Shown: in pieces, positions 44,499 to 53,015 of the stretch
How positions within the stretch are numbered: the stretch's first letter is position 1
Layout of the letters: each line of letters opens with the position of its first letter
Assembly: GCF_014640155.1 (NCBI RefSeq)
Contig: NZ_BMGK01000001.1
Span: 62,001 to 126,000 of the forward strand
Origin: Planktosalinus lacus
Lineage (GTDB): Bacteria; Bacteroidota; Bacteroidia; Flavobacteriales; Flavobacteriaceae
Reading direction: 5' to 3'
Length of the DNA stretch: 64,000 bases
Position numbers and translations under genes: made by a program
Notes under the pieces: generated by a model
What the model was told of the DNA's origin: nothing
Databases searched by the model: none
Seen by the model: the letters and a program-made list of their open reading frames with translations, nothing else

Positions 44499-44738
44499 CT
44501 TTTTTTATTTCAAAATCTTATTTCTTATTTGAGATATATAAATTTTCTGCAATTTTATTTTTTTGGCTTAATTTATTTATATTTGACTCTCCTCACACAT
44601 TTACAAGCTAAGCCTAAGTAATAATTTGATTTTGGGCGTTTTTACCGTAGCTTAACACGACATAAACAATTTTAGTTTAGATTTGCCGTTTTGCTAGTTG
44701 TTTGATAAAATAGTAATTTAGTTGAACCCTATACAATT
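44499..44738. other. 240-bp spacer after the CAU tRNA
   Basis: No gene or structured RNA is seen. A TAGATTTG box at 44678-44685 could be the -7 element of the downstream small-protein gene. A short T-run directly after the tRNA (44501-44505) has no clear hairpin. Confidence 0.4.
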
Positions 44739-44963
44739 ATGCGACCCCAAATCGTGAAAAACATATTAGCCTTGTTTTTATTTCACTTAATTGTGTGTGT
44801 CTCTGCTATTGCTCAACAAAAATCACCCCCGCCCCCTCAGCCCGAAAGCACTCCTCCACCAGTTGGACTACCAATAGATGGCAATTTATGGGTTTTAATA
44901 ATAGTTGGTTTAATTATTGGCATCTACATTTTGGTAATTAAAACGAATTTAAAATCCAGATAG
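44739..44963 (+). CDS. Small secreted/membrane protein with Pro-rich linker and PIDG motif
   Basis: This 74-residue protein has a signal peptide (cleaved after about residue 26), a proline-rich linker (PPPPQPESTPPP), the motif VGLPIDGNLW, one membrane helix (about 51-66) and a short basic tail (KTNLKSR). The motif-helix-basic tail order resembles C-terminal sorting signals. I recall such tails being called PID-CTERM in Flavobacteriaceae, but this is from memory. The protein is almost nothing but signal, linker and tail. Its 3' end overlaps that of the convergent ribE by 15 bp. Confidence 0.72.
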   Translation: MRPQIVKNILALFLFHLIVCVSAIAQQKSPPPPQPESTPPPVGLPIDGNLWVLIIVGLIIGIYILVIKTNLKSR

Positions 44964-45533
44964 TTTTTTTAAGTATTTTCCCACAATATCAAATTCAAGA
45001 TTTACTTTTGAATTTACTTTTAATGTGTTAAAATTTGTGTGCTCATACGTATAGGGAATAATTGCCACGCTAAAATTGTTTTCAGAAGAGTTTACAACCG
45101 TTAAACTTACTCCATTTACTGTTATAGAACCCTTTTCTATTGTTATGTTTCCGGATTCGGAATTATATTCAAAAGTAAAATACCAACTTCCATTAGTCTC
45201 TTTAATGTCTGTGCAAATACCCGTTTGGTCAACATGACCCTGCACAAGATGCCCATCTAGCCTGTCACCCAATTTCATGGCTCTTTCTAAATTTATCAAA
45301 TCACCAACCTTAAGTTGGCTTAAGGCTGACTTTTCTAATGTCTCTTTAATAGCGACGACCTTATAAATATCTTTATTTATTTCAACAACCGTTAAACACA
45401 CCCCATTATGAGAAACACTTTGGTCAATTTTCAATTCTTTTGTAATACTGCTTTTAACTTCAATTTCAACATTGTCTCCTTTCTTTGTTAAGGAGACCAC
45501 TTTGCCCATATCTTCAACAATTCCTGTAAACAT
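44949..45533 (-). CDS. ribE: Riboflavin synthase, alpha chain
   Basis: This 194-residue enzyme dismutates 6,7-dimethyl-8-ribityllumazine to riboflavin. It starts with the diagnostic MFTGIVEDMGKV and shows the internal duplication of the family: SVSHNGVCLTVVEI in the first half and KGSITVNGVSLTVVNS in the second. The LGDRLDGHLVQGHVDQTG signature is also present. No FMN riboswitch is seen in the 95-bp spacer upstream. A minus-strand promoter with both boxes lies at 45590-45563. The gene is divergent from pdxA. Confidence 0.96.
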   Translation of the reverse strand: MFTGIVEDMGKVVSLTKKGDNVEIEVKSSITKELKIDQSVSHNGVCLTVVEINKDIYKVVAIKETLEKSALSQLKVGDLINLERAMKLGDRLDGHLVQGHVDQTGICTDIKETNGSWYFTFEYNSESGNITIEKGSITVNGVSLTVVNSSENNFSVAIIPYTYEHTNFNTLKVNSKVNLEFDIVGKYLKKLSGF

Positions 45534-45549
45534 ATTCGGTTTATTTGGT

Positions 45550-45557
45550 TAAATTTG
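45550..45557 (+). promoter_or_regulatory. Candidate -7 box for pdxA
   Basis: TAAATTTG matches the -7 consensus 71 bp upstream of the pdxA ATG. No -33 TTTG occurs at the right spacing, so this is tentative. Confidence 0.3.
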
Positions 45558-45562
45558 TACTT

Positions 45563-45590
45563 CAAAAGTAGTTTGTAAATTTACTGCAAA
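45563..45590 (-). promoter_or_regulatory. Candidate promoter for ribE
   Basis: On the minus strand TTTG (45590-45587) is followed after 16 bp by TACTTTTG (45570-45563). It leaves a leader of about 24 nt before the ribE ATG at 45533. Confidence 0.5.
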
Positions 45591-45628
45591 AGCAAAAGCT
45601 TACCTAAAATATTTATTCCAAAATAAAA

Positions 45629-46690
45629 ATGAGCAAACAAGACAGCATTATAGTTGGTATTTCAATTGGAGATTTAAACGGGATTGGACCTGAAATTGTT
45701 TTAAAAACTTTTGAAGACCCAAGAATGTTAGAGTTTTGTACCCCTGTAATTTTTGCTTCTGTAAAAACCATGTCACTTATTAAAAAAGCCCTTGAAATCA
45801 ATGTAAATTTTCAAGGAATAGATCATTTAAACAAACTGGTCCACGGTAAAGTTAATATCCTCAATGTTTGGAGGGAATCGGCTGACATTTCATTTGGAAC
45901 AGAAACTCCCATGATGGGTGAATACGCCATCAAGTCTTTACAAGCTGCAGTAAAAGCATTAAAAACAGATGAGGTGGATGTTTTGGTGACAGCTCCTGTA
46001 AACAAACACAATATTCAGTCAGAAAAATTTAAATTTCCAGGGCACACAGATTATCTTGCACAAGAGTTAGGGGGAGAAAGCCTAATGTTTATGGTTTCAG
46101 ACACCCTTAGAGTGGGCTTGTTAACCGATCATATTCCTGTGAATGAGATTTCAAAACACATTACAAAATCACTGATTGAGAAAAAAATTAATTTAATTCA
46201 CGCGGCTTTAAAACAAGACTTTAGAGTAACAGTTCCTAAAATTGCTGTTTTGGGTATCAATCCACATACAGGGGACAATGGAGTTATTGGTAAAGAAGAC
46301 GATGAGGTTTTAAGGCCAACCCTCCAAAAAATCAATCACTCTGGAAAGATTGTATATGGACCTTATGCTGCCGATAGTTTTTTTGGTTCTGGGAATTACA
46401 AAAATTTTGATGCTATTGTGGCGGCTTATCATGACCAGGGTTTAATCCCTTTTAAAACAATTTCTTTTGGGAGTGGAGTCAATTTCACAGCTGGCTTAAG
46501 TAAAGTAAGGACGTCACCAGATCACGGTACCGCTTATGACATAGCCGGAAAAAATGAAGCAGATTTCACTTCATTTAGAGAGGCCGTATTTAAAGCGATT
46601 CAGATATACAATAACCGGAAAGAATATCTTGAAATCTCAAAAAACCCACTAAAACCTTCCGGCAAAAAGTTATCCACAAAAAAGGGTTGA
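45629..46690 (+). CDS. pdxA: 4-hydroxythreonine-4-phosphate dehydrogenase
   Basis: This 353-residue enzyme oxidises 4-phosphohydroxy-L-threonine in the deoxyxylulose 5-phosphate-dependent route to pyridoxal phosphate. It shows GDLNGIGPEI near residue 13, TAPVNKHNI, FPGHTDYLA, and the metal-binding region AAYHDQGLIPFKTISFGSGVNFTAGL. The DHGTAYDIAGKN motif near the C-terminus is conserved. The length is typical. The stop is followed at once by the promoter of the DUF177-rpmF-fab-acc unit. A perfect DnaA box (TTATCCACA) at 46670-46678 lies within its last codons. Confidence 0.96.
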   Translation: MSKQDSIIVGISIGDLNGIGPEIVLKTFEDPRMLEFCTPVIFASVKTMSLIKKALEINVNFQGIDHLNKLVHGKVNILNVWRESADISFGTETPMMGEYAIKSLQAAVKALKTDEVDVLVTAPVNKHNIQSEKFKFPGHTDYLAQELGGESLMFMVSDTLRVGLLTDHIPVNEISKHITKSLIEKKINLIHAALKQDFRVTVPKIAVLGINPHTGDNGVIGKEDDEVLRPTLQKINHSGKIVYGPYAADSFFGSGNYKNFDAIVAAYHDQGLIPFKTISFGSGVNFTAGLSKVRTSPDHGTAYDIAGKNEADFTSFREAVFKAIQIYNNRKEYLEISKNPLKPSGKKLSTKKG

Positions 46691-46700
46691 TAAAACATTA

Positions 46701-46727
46701 TTGCTTTAAAATATTTTTTTATCTTTG
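46701..46727 (+). promoter_or_regulatory. Candidate promoter of the DUF177-rpmF-fabH-accB-accC unit
   Basis: TTG (46701-46703) and TATCTTTG (46720-46727) are separated by 16 bp. The -7 box is perfect. Transcription would begin near 46733. Confidence 0.55.
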
Positions 46728-46771
46728 CACCCGCCTTAACCGGAAGGAACAAGGTGAAAAAAGTTGAAATA

Positions 46772-47320
46772 ATGAAGCAAATGAAAGAGTTTACAATTCC
46801 TTTTGTGGGATTGAAGCAGGGTGAGCATCATTTTGATTACAAAATTGATAATACGTTCTTTGAACATTTTGAGTATGATGAATTTAATAATGTAACCATT
46901 TCAGCGGAAGCGATTCTCGTTAAAAAGTCAAATGCGCTGGAATTTCACTTCACAATAAAAGGTTTTGTAAATGTTTATTGTGATTTAACCAACGAGCCTT
47001 ACGATCAAAAAGTTGAAGGAGAACACCATTTGGTAGTGAATTTTGGAGATGAATTTAATGATGAGGACGATGCATTGTTAATTCTACCTCACGGAAGCTA
47101 TGAAGTAACTATTCAGCAATATATTTATGAATTAATTATATTGTCACTTCCGGCAAAGAGGGTACATCCTGGTGTAGAGGATGGCACTTTAAATTCAGAA
47201 ATACTTGAAAAACTAAAAGAATTAACCCCAAAAGTTTCTGAAGAAGATTCTTCAGAAAAATCAGATAAAGAAATAGACCCCAGATGGGATCAATTAAAAA
47301 AACTATTAACGGATAAATAA
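46772..47320 (+). CDS. DUF177 (YceD) family protein
   Basis: This protein of about 182 residues belongs to the DUF177/YceD family, which is almost always encoded just before rpmF and is linked to 23S rRNA or ribosome large-subunit biogenesis in some bacteria. Features are the [18 protein letters not shown] start, the [20 protein letters not shown] core and an acidic tail ([17 protein letters not shown]). Three starts are possible: a GTG at 46754 preceded by a GGAAGGA Shine-Dalgarno-like sequence, and ATGs at 46772 and 46781. I chose 46772 because homologs begin near [11 protein letters not shown], but the GTG start deserves checking. Confidence 0.85.
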   Translation: MKQMKEFTIPFVGLKQGEHHFDYKIDNTFFEHFEYDEFNNVTISAEAILVKKSNALEFHFTIKGFVNVYCDLTNEPYDQKVEGEHHLVVNFGDEFNDEDDALLILPHGSYEVTIQQYIYELIILSLPAKRVHPGVEDGTLNSEILEKLKELTPKVSEEDSSEKSDKEIDPRWDQLKKLLTDK

Positions 47321-47328
47321 ATTTTGCG

Positions 47329-47526
47329 ATGGCACATCCTAAGAGAAAGATTTCAAAAACCAGAAGAGACAAAAGAAGAACACACTATAAAGCAACTGCT
47401 CCACAAATTGCTACAGATCCAACAACTGGAGAAGCTCATTTATACCATAGAGCACACTGGCATGAAGGGAAGCTTTACTACAGAGGTCAGGTAGTTATTG
47501 ATGCTGTTGAAGAAGTAGAAGCATAA
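47329..47526 (+). CDS. rpmF: 50S ribosomal protein L32
   Basis: This 65-residue protein starts with the diagnostic [21 protein letters not shown] and has the L32-type histidine/basic core ([15 protein letters not shown]). The Cys pairs of zinc-binding L32 forms are absent, as in many Bacteroidota. It follows the DUF177 gene by 8 bp. An intrinsic terminator after it may lower expression of the downstream fatty-acid genes or separate the two sub-units. Confidence 0.96.
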   Translation: MAHPKRKISKTRRDKRRTHYKATAPQIATDPTTGEAHLYHRAHWHEGKLYYRGQVVIDAVEEVEA

Positions 47527-47547
47527 CAAGTTTTTTTCAAAAATTGA

Positions 47548-47577
47548 CAAACTCTCACAATTCGTGAGAGTTTTTTT
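47548..47577 (+). terminator. Intrinsic terminator after rpmF
   Basis: ACTCTCAC (47551-47558) pairs with GTGAGAGT (47564-47571) over a 5-nt loop and is followed by seven T. It lies between rpmF and fabH and could be partial. Confidence 0.85.
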
Positions 47578-47699
47578 GTTTTTAACTTTTCTATATCTCA
47601 AAAACAACCTATTTTGCACCTGTTTTAGACTAAAAATTTGTATTTTCATCTTATTATACGCTTTTTAGAGAAAAATTCAGTGAATTTTAAAAAAGTAAT

Positions 47700-48695
47700 A
47701 TGAGCAAAATCACAGCAGCAATCACCGCTGTAGGAGCCTATGTTCCAGATTTTGTATTGACCAATAAAATGCTTGAAAGTATGGTCGATACCAATGACGA
47801 ATGGATAACTACCAGAACCGGAATCAAAGAGCGAAGAATTTTAAAAGATAAAGATAAGGGTACTTCCTATCTTGCTATTCAAGCCGCCAAAGACTTACTT
47901 CAAAAACGCAATCTTGATCCCAAAGAAATTGACATGGTTATTATGGCAACCGCAACACCCGATATGCCAGTTGCTATCACATCTGCCTATGTCGCTACGG
48001 AAATTGGTGCTATTAACGCTTTTTCTTATGATTTAGTAGCTGCCTGCTCCAGCTTTCTTTTTGGAATGTCAACGGCAGCTCGTTATATTGAATCAGGAAA
48101 ATACAAAAAAGTACTCCTCATAGGCGCAGATAAAATGTCTTCAATCATAGATTATGAAGATAGAACGACATGTATTATATTTGGAGATGGAGGTGGTGCT
48201 GTATTGTTTGAACCTAATCAGGAGGGTTTGGGGCTTCAAGATGAAATTCTAAGAACCGATGGAATAGGAAGGCAATCACTAAATATTGAAGCCGGAGGCT
48301 CCTTGCTTCCTGCGTCTGCAGAAACAGTTGCCAACAAGAAACACTATGTGTTTCAGGACGGACAAACTGTTTTTAAATTTGCAGTTTCAAACATGGCCGA
48401 TGTAAGTGAAAAAATAATGCATAGGAACGGGCTGTCAAACGATTCTGTTCAATGGCTTGTTCCACATCAAGCAAATAAGAGAATCATTGATGCCACAGCA
48501 AGAAGAATGCAACTCAATGAGCAAAAAGTGATGATGAATATTGACCGTTATGGCAATACAACATCTGCCACATTACCTTTGCTTTTAAACGATTACGAAA
48601 AACAACTTAAAAAGGGAGACAATCTGGTTTTTGCTTCTTTTGGCGGTGGATTTACCTGGGGGTCAATCTACCTTACATGGGCATATAACAGTTAA
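47700..48695 (+). CDS. fabH: 3-oxoacyl-ACP synthase III (FabH)
   Basis: This 331-residue condensing enzyme starts fatty-acid synthesis by joining acetyl-CoA (or a branched acyl-CoA) to malonyl-ACP. The catalytic triad is C116 (AACSSFLFG), H256 (PHQANKR) and N286 (YGNTTSA). Length and fold are typical. In Flavobacteriaceae, branched primers are common, so isoleucine/valine-derived primers are plausible, though that is inference. It lies downstream of rpmF and 23 bp upstream of accB. Confidence 0.97.
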   Translation: MSKITAAITAVGAYVPDFVLTNKMLESMVDTNDEWITTRTGIKERRILKDKDKGTSYLAIQAAKDLLQKRNLDPKEIDMVIMATATPDMPVAITSAYVATEIGAINAFSYDLVAACSSFLFGMSTAARYIESGKYKKVLLIGADKMSSIIDYEDRTTCIIFGDGGGAVLFEPNQEGLGLQDEILRTDGIGRQSLNIEAGGSLLPASAETVANKKHYVFQDGQTVFKFAVSNMADVSEKIMHRNGLSNDSVQWLVPHQANKRIIDATARRMQLNEQKVMMNIDRYGNTTSATLPLLLNDYEKQLKKGDNLVFASFGGGFTWGSIYLTWAYNS

Positions 48696-48718
48696 AAACC
48701 AAAACTAAAATCAAAACT

Positions 48719-49204
48719 ATGGATATCAAAGAAATTCAAAACCTTATTAAATTCGTAGCAAAGTCAGGTGCTAGTGAAGTTAAACTAGAAATGGGTGATA
48801 TTAAGATCACAATAAAAACCGGTGGTGACGACTCTAAAGGAGAGACCACTTATATTCAACAAGTGCCTGTACAACCTCAGGCTCAACCACAACAATCTGC
48901 TCCACAGCCTGTTGTTGAGTCTGCAACCGCCACAAAAGAAGCTGTGACAACTGAAGAAGATAAATATGTAACTATAAAGTCACCTATTATTGGAACATTT
49001 TATAGAAAACCTTCTCCAGACAAACCTGCATTTGTAGAAGTTGGAAGTACTATTAAAGAGGGCGACCCACTTTGTGTAATTGAAGCGATGAAACTTTTCA
49101 ATGAAATCGAAAGCGAAGTTTCGGGAAAAATAGTTAAAGTTTTGGTGGATGATTCTTCTCCGGTTGAATTTGACCAACCTTTGTTCTTAATCGATCCATC
49201 ATAA
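48719..49204 (+). CDS. accB: Acetyl-CoA carboxylase biotin carboxyl carrier protein
   Basis: This 161-residue carrier subunit has an N-terminal domain, a Pro/Gln/Ala-rich linker (about 45-78) and a C-terminal biotinyl domain. The biotinylated Lys is K125 in the conserved EAMKLFNEI motif. It follows fabH by 23 bp and precedes accC by 81 bp, the standard arrangement. It passes carboxybiotin between the biotin carboxylase and the carboxyltransferase, which is not in this window. Confidence 0.97.
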   Translation: MDIKEIQNLIKFVAKSGASEVKLEMGDIKITIKTGGDDSKGETTYIQQVPVQPQAQPQQSAPQPVVESATATKEAVTTEEDKYVTIKSPIIGTFYRKPSPDKPAFVEVGSTIKEGDPLCVIEAMKLFNEIESEVSGKIVKVLVDDSSPVEFDQPLFLIDPS

Positions 49205-49285
49205 CAAATTAATCTTTAATATTCAGATTGTTTTATTTATAAAGCAATCGGTTTTAAAAGGAGAAAACCTTTAATAATCTTAACT

Positions 49286-50638
49286 ATGTTTAAAAAGATT
49301 CTTATTGCAAACAGGGGTGAAATTGCTTTACGTATTATCAGAACCTGTAAAGAAATGGGCATAAAAACAGTTGCTGTATATTCAACAGCAGATGCAGAAA
49401 GCTTGCACGTAAGGTTTGCTGATGAAGCCGTTTGTATAGGCCCTCCTGCAAGTAATTTATCCTATCTCAAAATATCAAATATAATAGCCGCAGCAGAAAT
49501 CACTAATGCTGATGCCATTCACCCTGGTTATGGTTTTTTAGCTGAAAACGCTAAATTTTCTGCAATTTGTGCAGACCATAAAATTAAGTTTATTGGAGCC
49601 TCTCCTGAAATGATTGACAAAATGGGAGACAAAGCTTCTGCAAGAGCCACGATGCTGGCAGCTGGAGTACCGTGTATTCCAGGATCTGACGGTTTGTTGG
49701 AAGACTATGAAGAAGCTGAAAAAGTTGCTCAAAAAATGGGTTATCCCGTGATGCTTAAGGCAACAGCCGGTGGCGGAGGTAAAGGTATGAGAGCCGTGTT
49801 GAAAAAAGAAAACTTAAAGGCGGCCTGGGATTCAGCAAGACAAGAAGCTGGAGCAGCTTTTGGAAATGACGGTATGTATATGGAAAAGCTCATTGAAGAA
49901 CCACGACACATTGAAATTCAAGTTGTTGGAGATTCCACCGGAAAAGCCTGTCACCTTTCAGAAAGAGATTGCTCGATTCAGAGAAGACACCAAAAGCTTA
50001 CCGAAGAAACTCCTTCGCCGTTTATGACAACCAAGCTTAGAAAAGCAATGGGTGACGCAGCTGTTAAAGCCGCAGAATCAATAAAATATGAAGGTGCCGG
50101 AACCATCGAATTTTTGGTAGATAAGCACAGAAACTTTTATTTTATGGAGATGAATACCCGTATACAGGTTGAACATCCCATTACCGAACAAGTTATAGAT
50201 TTTGACTTGATTAGAGAGCAAATCTTAGTTGCTGCAGGTGTGCCAATTTCAGGTAAAAACTATACTCCAAACCTTCATTCAATTGAATGCAGAATTAATG
50301 CAGAAGACCCATATAATGACTTTAGACCATCGCCAGGAAAAATTACTGTTTTACATGCTCCCGGAGGTCATGGCGTGCGACTTGACACCCACGTTTATGC
50401 GGGTTACAGTATTCCGCCAAACTACGATTCGATGATTGCTAAATTAATAACAACTGCTCAAACCCGGGAAGAAGCCATAAACAAAATGAAAAGAGCCCTG
50501 GATGAATTTGTGATTGAAGGTGTGAAAACCACAATCCCATTTCACAGGCAATTGATGGATCACCCTGATTACATATCAGGTAATTACACCACAAAATTTA
50601 TGGAGTCATTCACAATGAATGAACCCGAAGATGAATAA
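49286..50638 (+). CDS. accC: Acetyl-CoA carboxylase biotin carboxylase subunit
   Basis: This 450-residue ATP-grasp enzyme carboxylates the biotin on AccB. It opens with [23 protein letters not shown], has the glycine loop GGGGKGMR (about 163-170) and the [16 protein letters not shown] catalytic motif near 285-300. The C-terminal carboxylase domain is intact and the length typical. It closes the fabH-accB-accC block and is followed by an intrinsic terminator. Confidence 0.98.
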   Translation: MFKKILIANRGEIALRIIRTCKEMGIKTVAVYSTADAESLHVRFADEAVCIGPPASNLSYLKISNIIAAAEITNADAIHPGYGFLAENAKFSAICADHKIKFIGASPEMIDKMGDKASARATMLAAGVPCIPGSDGLLEDYEEAEKVAQKMGYPVMLKATAGGGGKGMRAVLKKENLKAAWDSARQEAGAAFGNDGMYMEKLIEEPRHIEIQVVGDSTGKACHLSERDCSIQRRHQKLTEETPSPFMTTKLRKAMGDAAVKAAESIKYEGAGTIEFLVDKHRNFYFMEMNTRIQVEHPITEQVIDFDLIREQILVAAGVPISGKNYTPNLHSIECRINAEDPYNDFRPSPGKITVLHAPGGHGVRLDTHVYAGYSIPPNYDSMIAKLITTAQTREEAINKMKRALDEFVIEGVKTTIPFHRQLMDHPDYISGNYTTKFMESFTMNEPEDE

Positions 50639-50643
50639 CTATT

Positions 50644-50669
50644 AAGCTCCATTTTGGAGCTTTTTTTAT
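50644..50669 (+). terminator. Intrinsic terminator after accC
   Basis: AAGCTCC (50644-50650) pairs with GGAGCTT (50656-50662) over the loop ATTTT, followed by a T-run. The hairpin's T-run ends just before the start of the FAD oxidoreductase gene. Confidence 0.8.
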
Positions 50670-50673
50670 GCTT

Positions 50674-51789
50674 ATGCATTTAAGTTACTGGGAAATAAGT
50701 GCTTGGTTTGAATCGGTTGATTTTACAATCGTGGGCAGTGGCATCGTGGGTTTGAATTGTGCCTTAGCTTTACGTGAAAAATTTCCCGAAAGTAAAATAC
50801 TCGTTTTAGAGAGAGGTATACTTCCCAGTGGAGCGAGTACTAAAAACGCTGGTTTTGCCTGTTTTGGAAGCATTTCTGAAATAGTAGAAGATTTGAAAAA
50901 CCACAGTGAGGAAGAAGTGTTTCAACTTGTTAAAAAAAGAATAAATGGCTTAAACTTACTAAGAAAAACCTTGGGAGATCAATCTATAGGATTCAAACAG
51001 TGGGGAGGTCACGAATTATTTCTTTCTAAAGAATCAAAATTATTTGAAGAGTGTTTGGAGGCAGTACCCCGTATTAATACACTTCTAAAACCCCTTTTTA
51101 AAGAGTCAGTTTACTATAAAAATCACAATTCTTTTAACTTTCAAAACATCATAAAAAACTATGTAAGCACTTTTTTTGAAGGGCAAATAGATACCGGCAA
51201 AATGATGCAAGCTTTGGTTAAAAAAGCTATTAAAAAGGACATTTTAATTGTTAATAGTGCATCTGTAACTTCCTTTTCAGAATTAAAAAATGGTGTTGCT
51301 CTTGAAATAAATAACAATTTTGAGTTTCAAACACATAAACTGCTTTTTGCCACAAATGGTTTTGCAAATCAATTATTAAATGAAGACATCAAACCGGCAA
51401 GGGCGCAAGTGCTAATTACCAAACCTATCAATGGGTTACAAATTAAGGGCACATTTCACCTTGACAAAGGTTTTTATTATTTCCGAAATATCAACAATAG
51501 AATTTTATTGGGAGGGGGAAGAAATTTGGATTTCCAAAAAGAAGAAACCACCAATTTTGGACTTACAGATATAATCCAGAATCAATTAGAAACCTTTTTA
51601 AAAGAGGTGATTCTTCCCAATCAAAAATTTGAAATTGAGCATCGATGGAGTGGAATAATGGGTGTGGGAAATAAAAAGAAGCCCGTTGTAAAACAAATTT
51701 CTGAGTCTGTTTTTTGTGGAATAAGATTAGGTGGAATGGGAGTTGCAATTGGTTCAGAAATTGGTAAAGATTTGGCAGAACTAATTTAA
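50674..51789 (+). CDS. FAD-dependent oxidoreductase (DAO/glycine oxidase-like)
   Basis: This protein of about 371 residues has a Rossmann FAD-binding motif VGSGIVGLNCALAL at residues 20-33 and an ERG motif after the second strand. The middle region is DAO-like (TNGFANQLLNEDIKPARAQV). It ends with GIMGVGNKKKPVV and CGIRLGGMGVAIGSEIG, the FAD-binding tail of the D-amino-acid oxidase superfamily. The substrate is unknown. I chose the ATG at 50674 (MHLSYWE); an ATG at 50668 would add only two residues. The start lies directly after the accC terminator, so expression depends on read-through or an unseen promoter. Confidence 0.88.
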   Translation: MHLSYWEISAWFESVDFTIVGSGIVGLNCALALREKFPESKILVLERGILPSGASTKNAGFACFGSISEIVEDLKNHSEEEVFQLVKKRINGLNLLRKTLGDQSIGFKQWGGHELFLSKESKLFEECLEAVPRINTLLKPLFKESVYYKNHNSFNFQNIIKNYVSTFFEGQIDTGKMMQALVKKAIKKDILIVNSASVTSFSELKNGVALEINNNFEFQTHKLLFATNGFANQLLNEDIKPARAQVLITKPINGLQIKGTFHLDKGFYYFRNINNRILLGGGRNLDFQKEETTNFGLTDIIQNQLETFLKEVILPNQKFEIEHRWSGIMGVGNKKKPVVKQISESVFCGIRLGGMGVAIGSEIGKDLAELI

Positions 51790-51880
51790 AAACAACGACT
51801 TTCTAAATTTTTAATACAAGATTTCACAAAAATCAATTATCTTGTACCCTTCTATTACAATAGATTAATATTTTTTTATT

Positions 51881-52990
51881 ATGATTAAGCTTAAATTCCC
51901 CACAATCTTACTCATGGCGGTACTTTTATTTTCCTGTTCTTCAGACTCAGAAGAATACGACCCGATCATTGAAGAACCTTTGCCTGAATCTCCCGTTAAT
52001 TTTGACCCTGAAAGCATTCCTTATCCAACACTTTCAGAATACAATTTTTTTGAGGGGGATATGGCAAATTTAAACCCTGTTTATGGGGTATTGCCCTATG
52101 AACTCATCACTCCGCTTTTTACTGATTATGCTCATAAAAAAAGATTTGTTTGGATGCCATCTGAGCAAAAAGCGAGCTTTATTGGTGATGATAAACTATT
52201 TAATTTTCCGGAAGGAACCATCATCATTAAAAACTTCTATTATGACAATGTTCTACCGGAAAATGTGACAAAAATACTTGAAACAAGATTGCTCATAAAA
52301 AAAGATAACCAATGGGTTTTTGCTGAATATATCTGGAATGAAGATCAAACGGAAGCAATTCTTGATATGAATGGCAGAAACGTCCCAATTGAATGGCTTC
52401 ACAACGGACAGGCAAAAAGCGTCAATTACAGAATCCCTTCAGAATCAGAATGTTTAATGTGTCATAAAACTTTTGGTGACGCAGTCCCAATCGGGCCAAA
52501 ACCCCAAAACATCAATTCCATTTTTAATTATTCAGACGGTAGCGAAAATCAAATGGTAAAATGGGAGGAAATGGGCTATTTAGACAGTAACTACCCTGCT
52601 TCAATATCTACGACTGTAGATTGGGAAGACAGTTCAGAATCGCTGGATTTAAGAATGCGTTCATATTTTGACTCAAATTGTGCACATTGCCACTCAGAAG
52701 GAGGTCATTGCGATTACAGACCCATAAGACTCTCTTTTAGTGAAACTATCGCTGAAGAAAATTTAGGAATCTGTGTAGAACCCGATGAGGATATAAGCTT
52801 CTGGATTACTGACGCAGACCCAACACATATTGTTTATCCCGGTGATGCCGATAAATCTGTACTTTTTCACAGGATGAACACTACAGAAGACGCTATAAAA
52901 ATGCCTCTTGTGGGCAGAAAGTTAATCCACGATGAAGCTGTTCTTTTGGTTGAAGAATGGATTAACTCATTAGATACTAACTGTAATTAA
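51881..52990 (+). CDS. SO2930-family diheme c-type cytochrome lipoprotein
   Basis: This 369-residue protein has a lipoprotein signal (MAVLLFSCSS; lipidated Cys19) followed by a long acidic segment. Two CxxCH heme-binding motifs are present: CLMCH at 191-195 and CAHCH at 267-271. Other conserved blocks, such as YPTLSEYNFF, GVLPYELITPLFTDYAHKKRFVW and FPEGTIIIKNFY, match what I recall of the SO2930/HNE_0200 family. It probably carries electrons in the periplasm or at the surface. The two following FG-GAP genes are in the same direction with a 25-bp gap, so a common unit is likely. Confidence 0.87.
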   Translation: MIKLKFPTILLMAVLLFSCSSDSEEYDPIIEEPLPESPVNFDPESIPYPTLSEYNFFEGDMANLNPVYGVLPYELITPLFTDYAHKKRFVWMPSEQKASFIGDDKLFNFPEGTIIIKNFYYDNVLPENVTKILETRLLIKKDNQWVFAEYIWNEDQTEAILDMNGRNVPIEWLHNGQAKSVNYRIPSESECLMCHKTFGDAVPIGPKPQNINSIFNYSDGSENQMVKWEEMGYLDSNYPASISTTVDWEDSSESLDLRMRSYFDSNCAHCHSEGGHCDYRPIRLSFSETIAEENLGICVEPDEDISFWITDADPTHIVYPGDADKSVLFHRMNTTEDAIKMPLVGRKLIHDEAVLLVEEWINSLDTNCN

Positions 52991-53015
52991 ACATTTAAAA
53001 ACAATTCTTTTACTT

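Noticed and set aside
45534-45628. Possible FMN riboswitch upstream of ribE
   Set aside because: The 95-bp spacer lacks the conserved RFN element and is too short; it holds promoter boxes instead.
46670-46678. Perfect DnaA box TTATCCACA
   Set aside because: It lies inside the pdxA coding end with no partner boxes nearby, and a 9-mer is expected by chance about once in two windows of this size.
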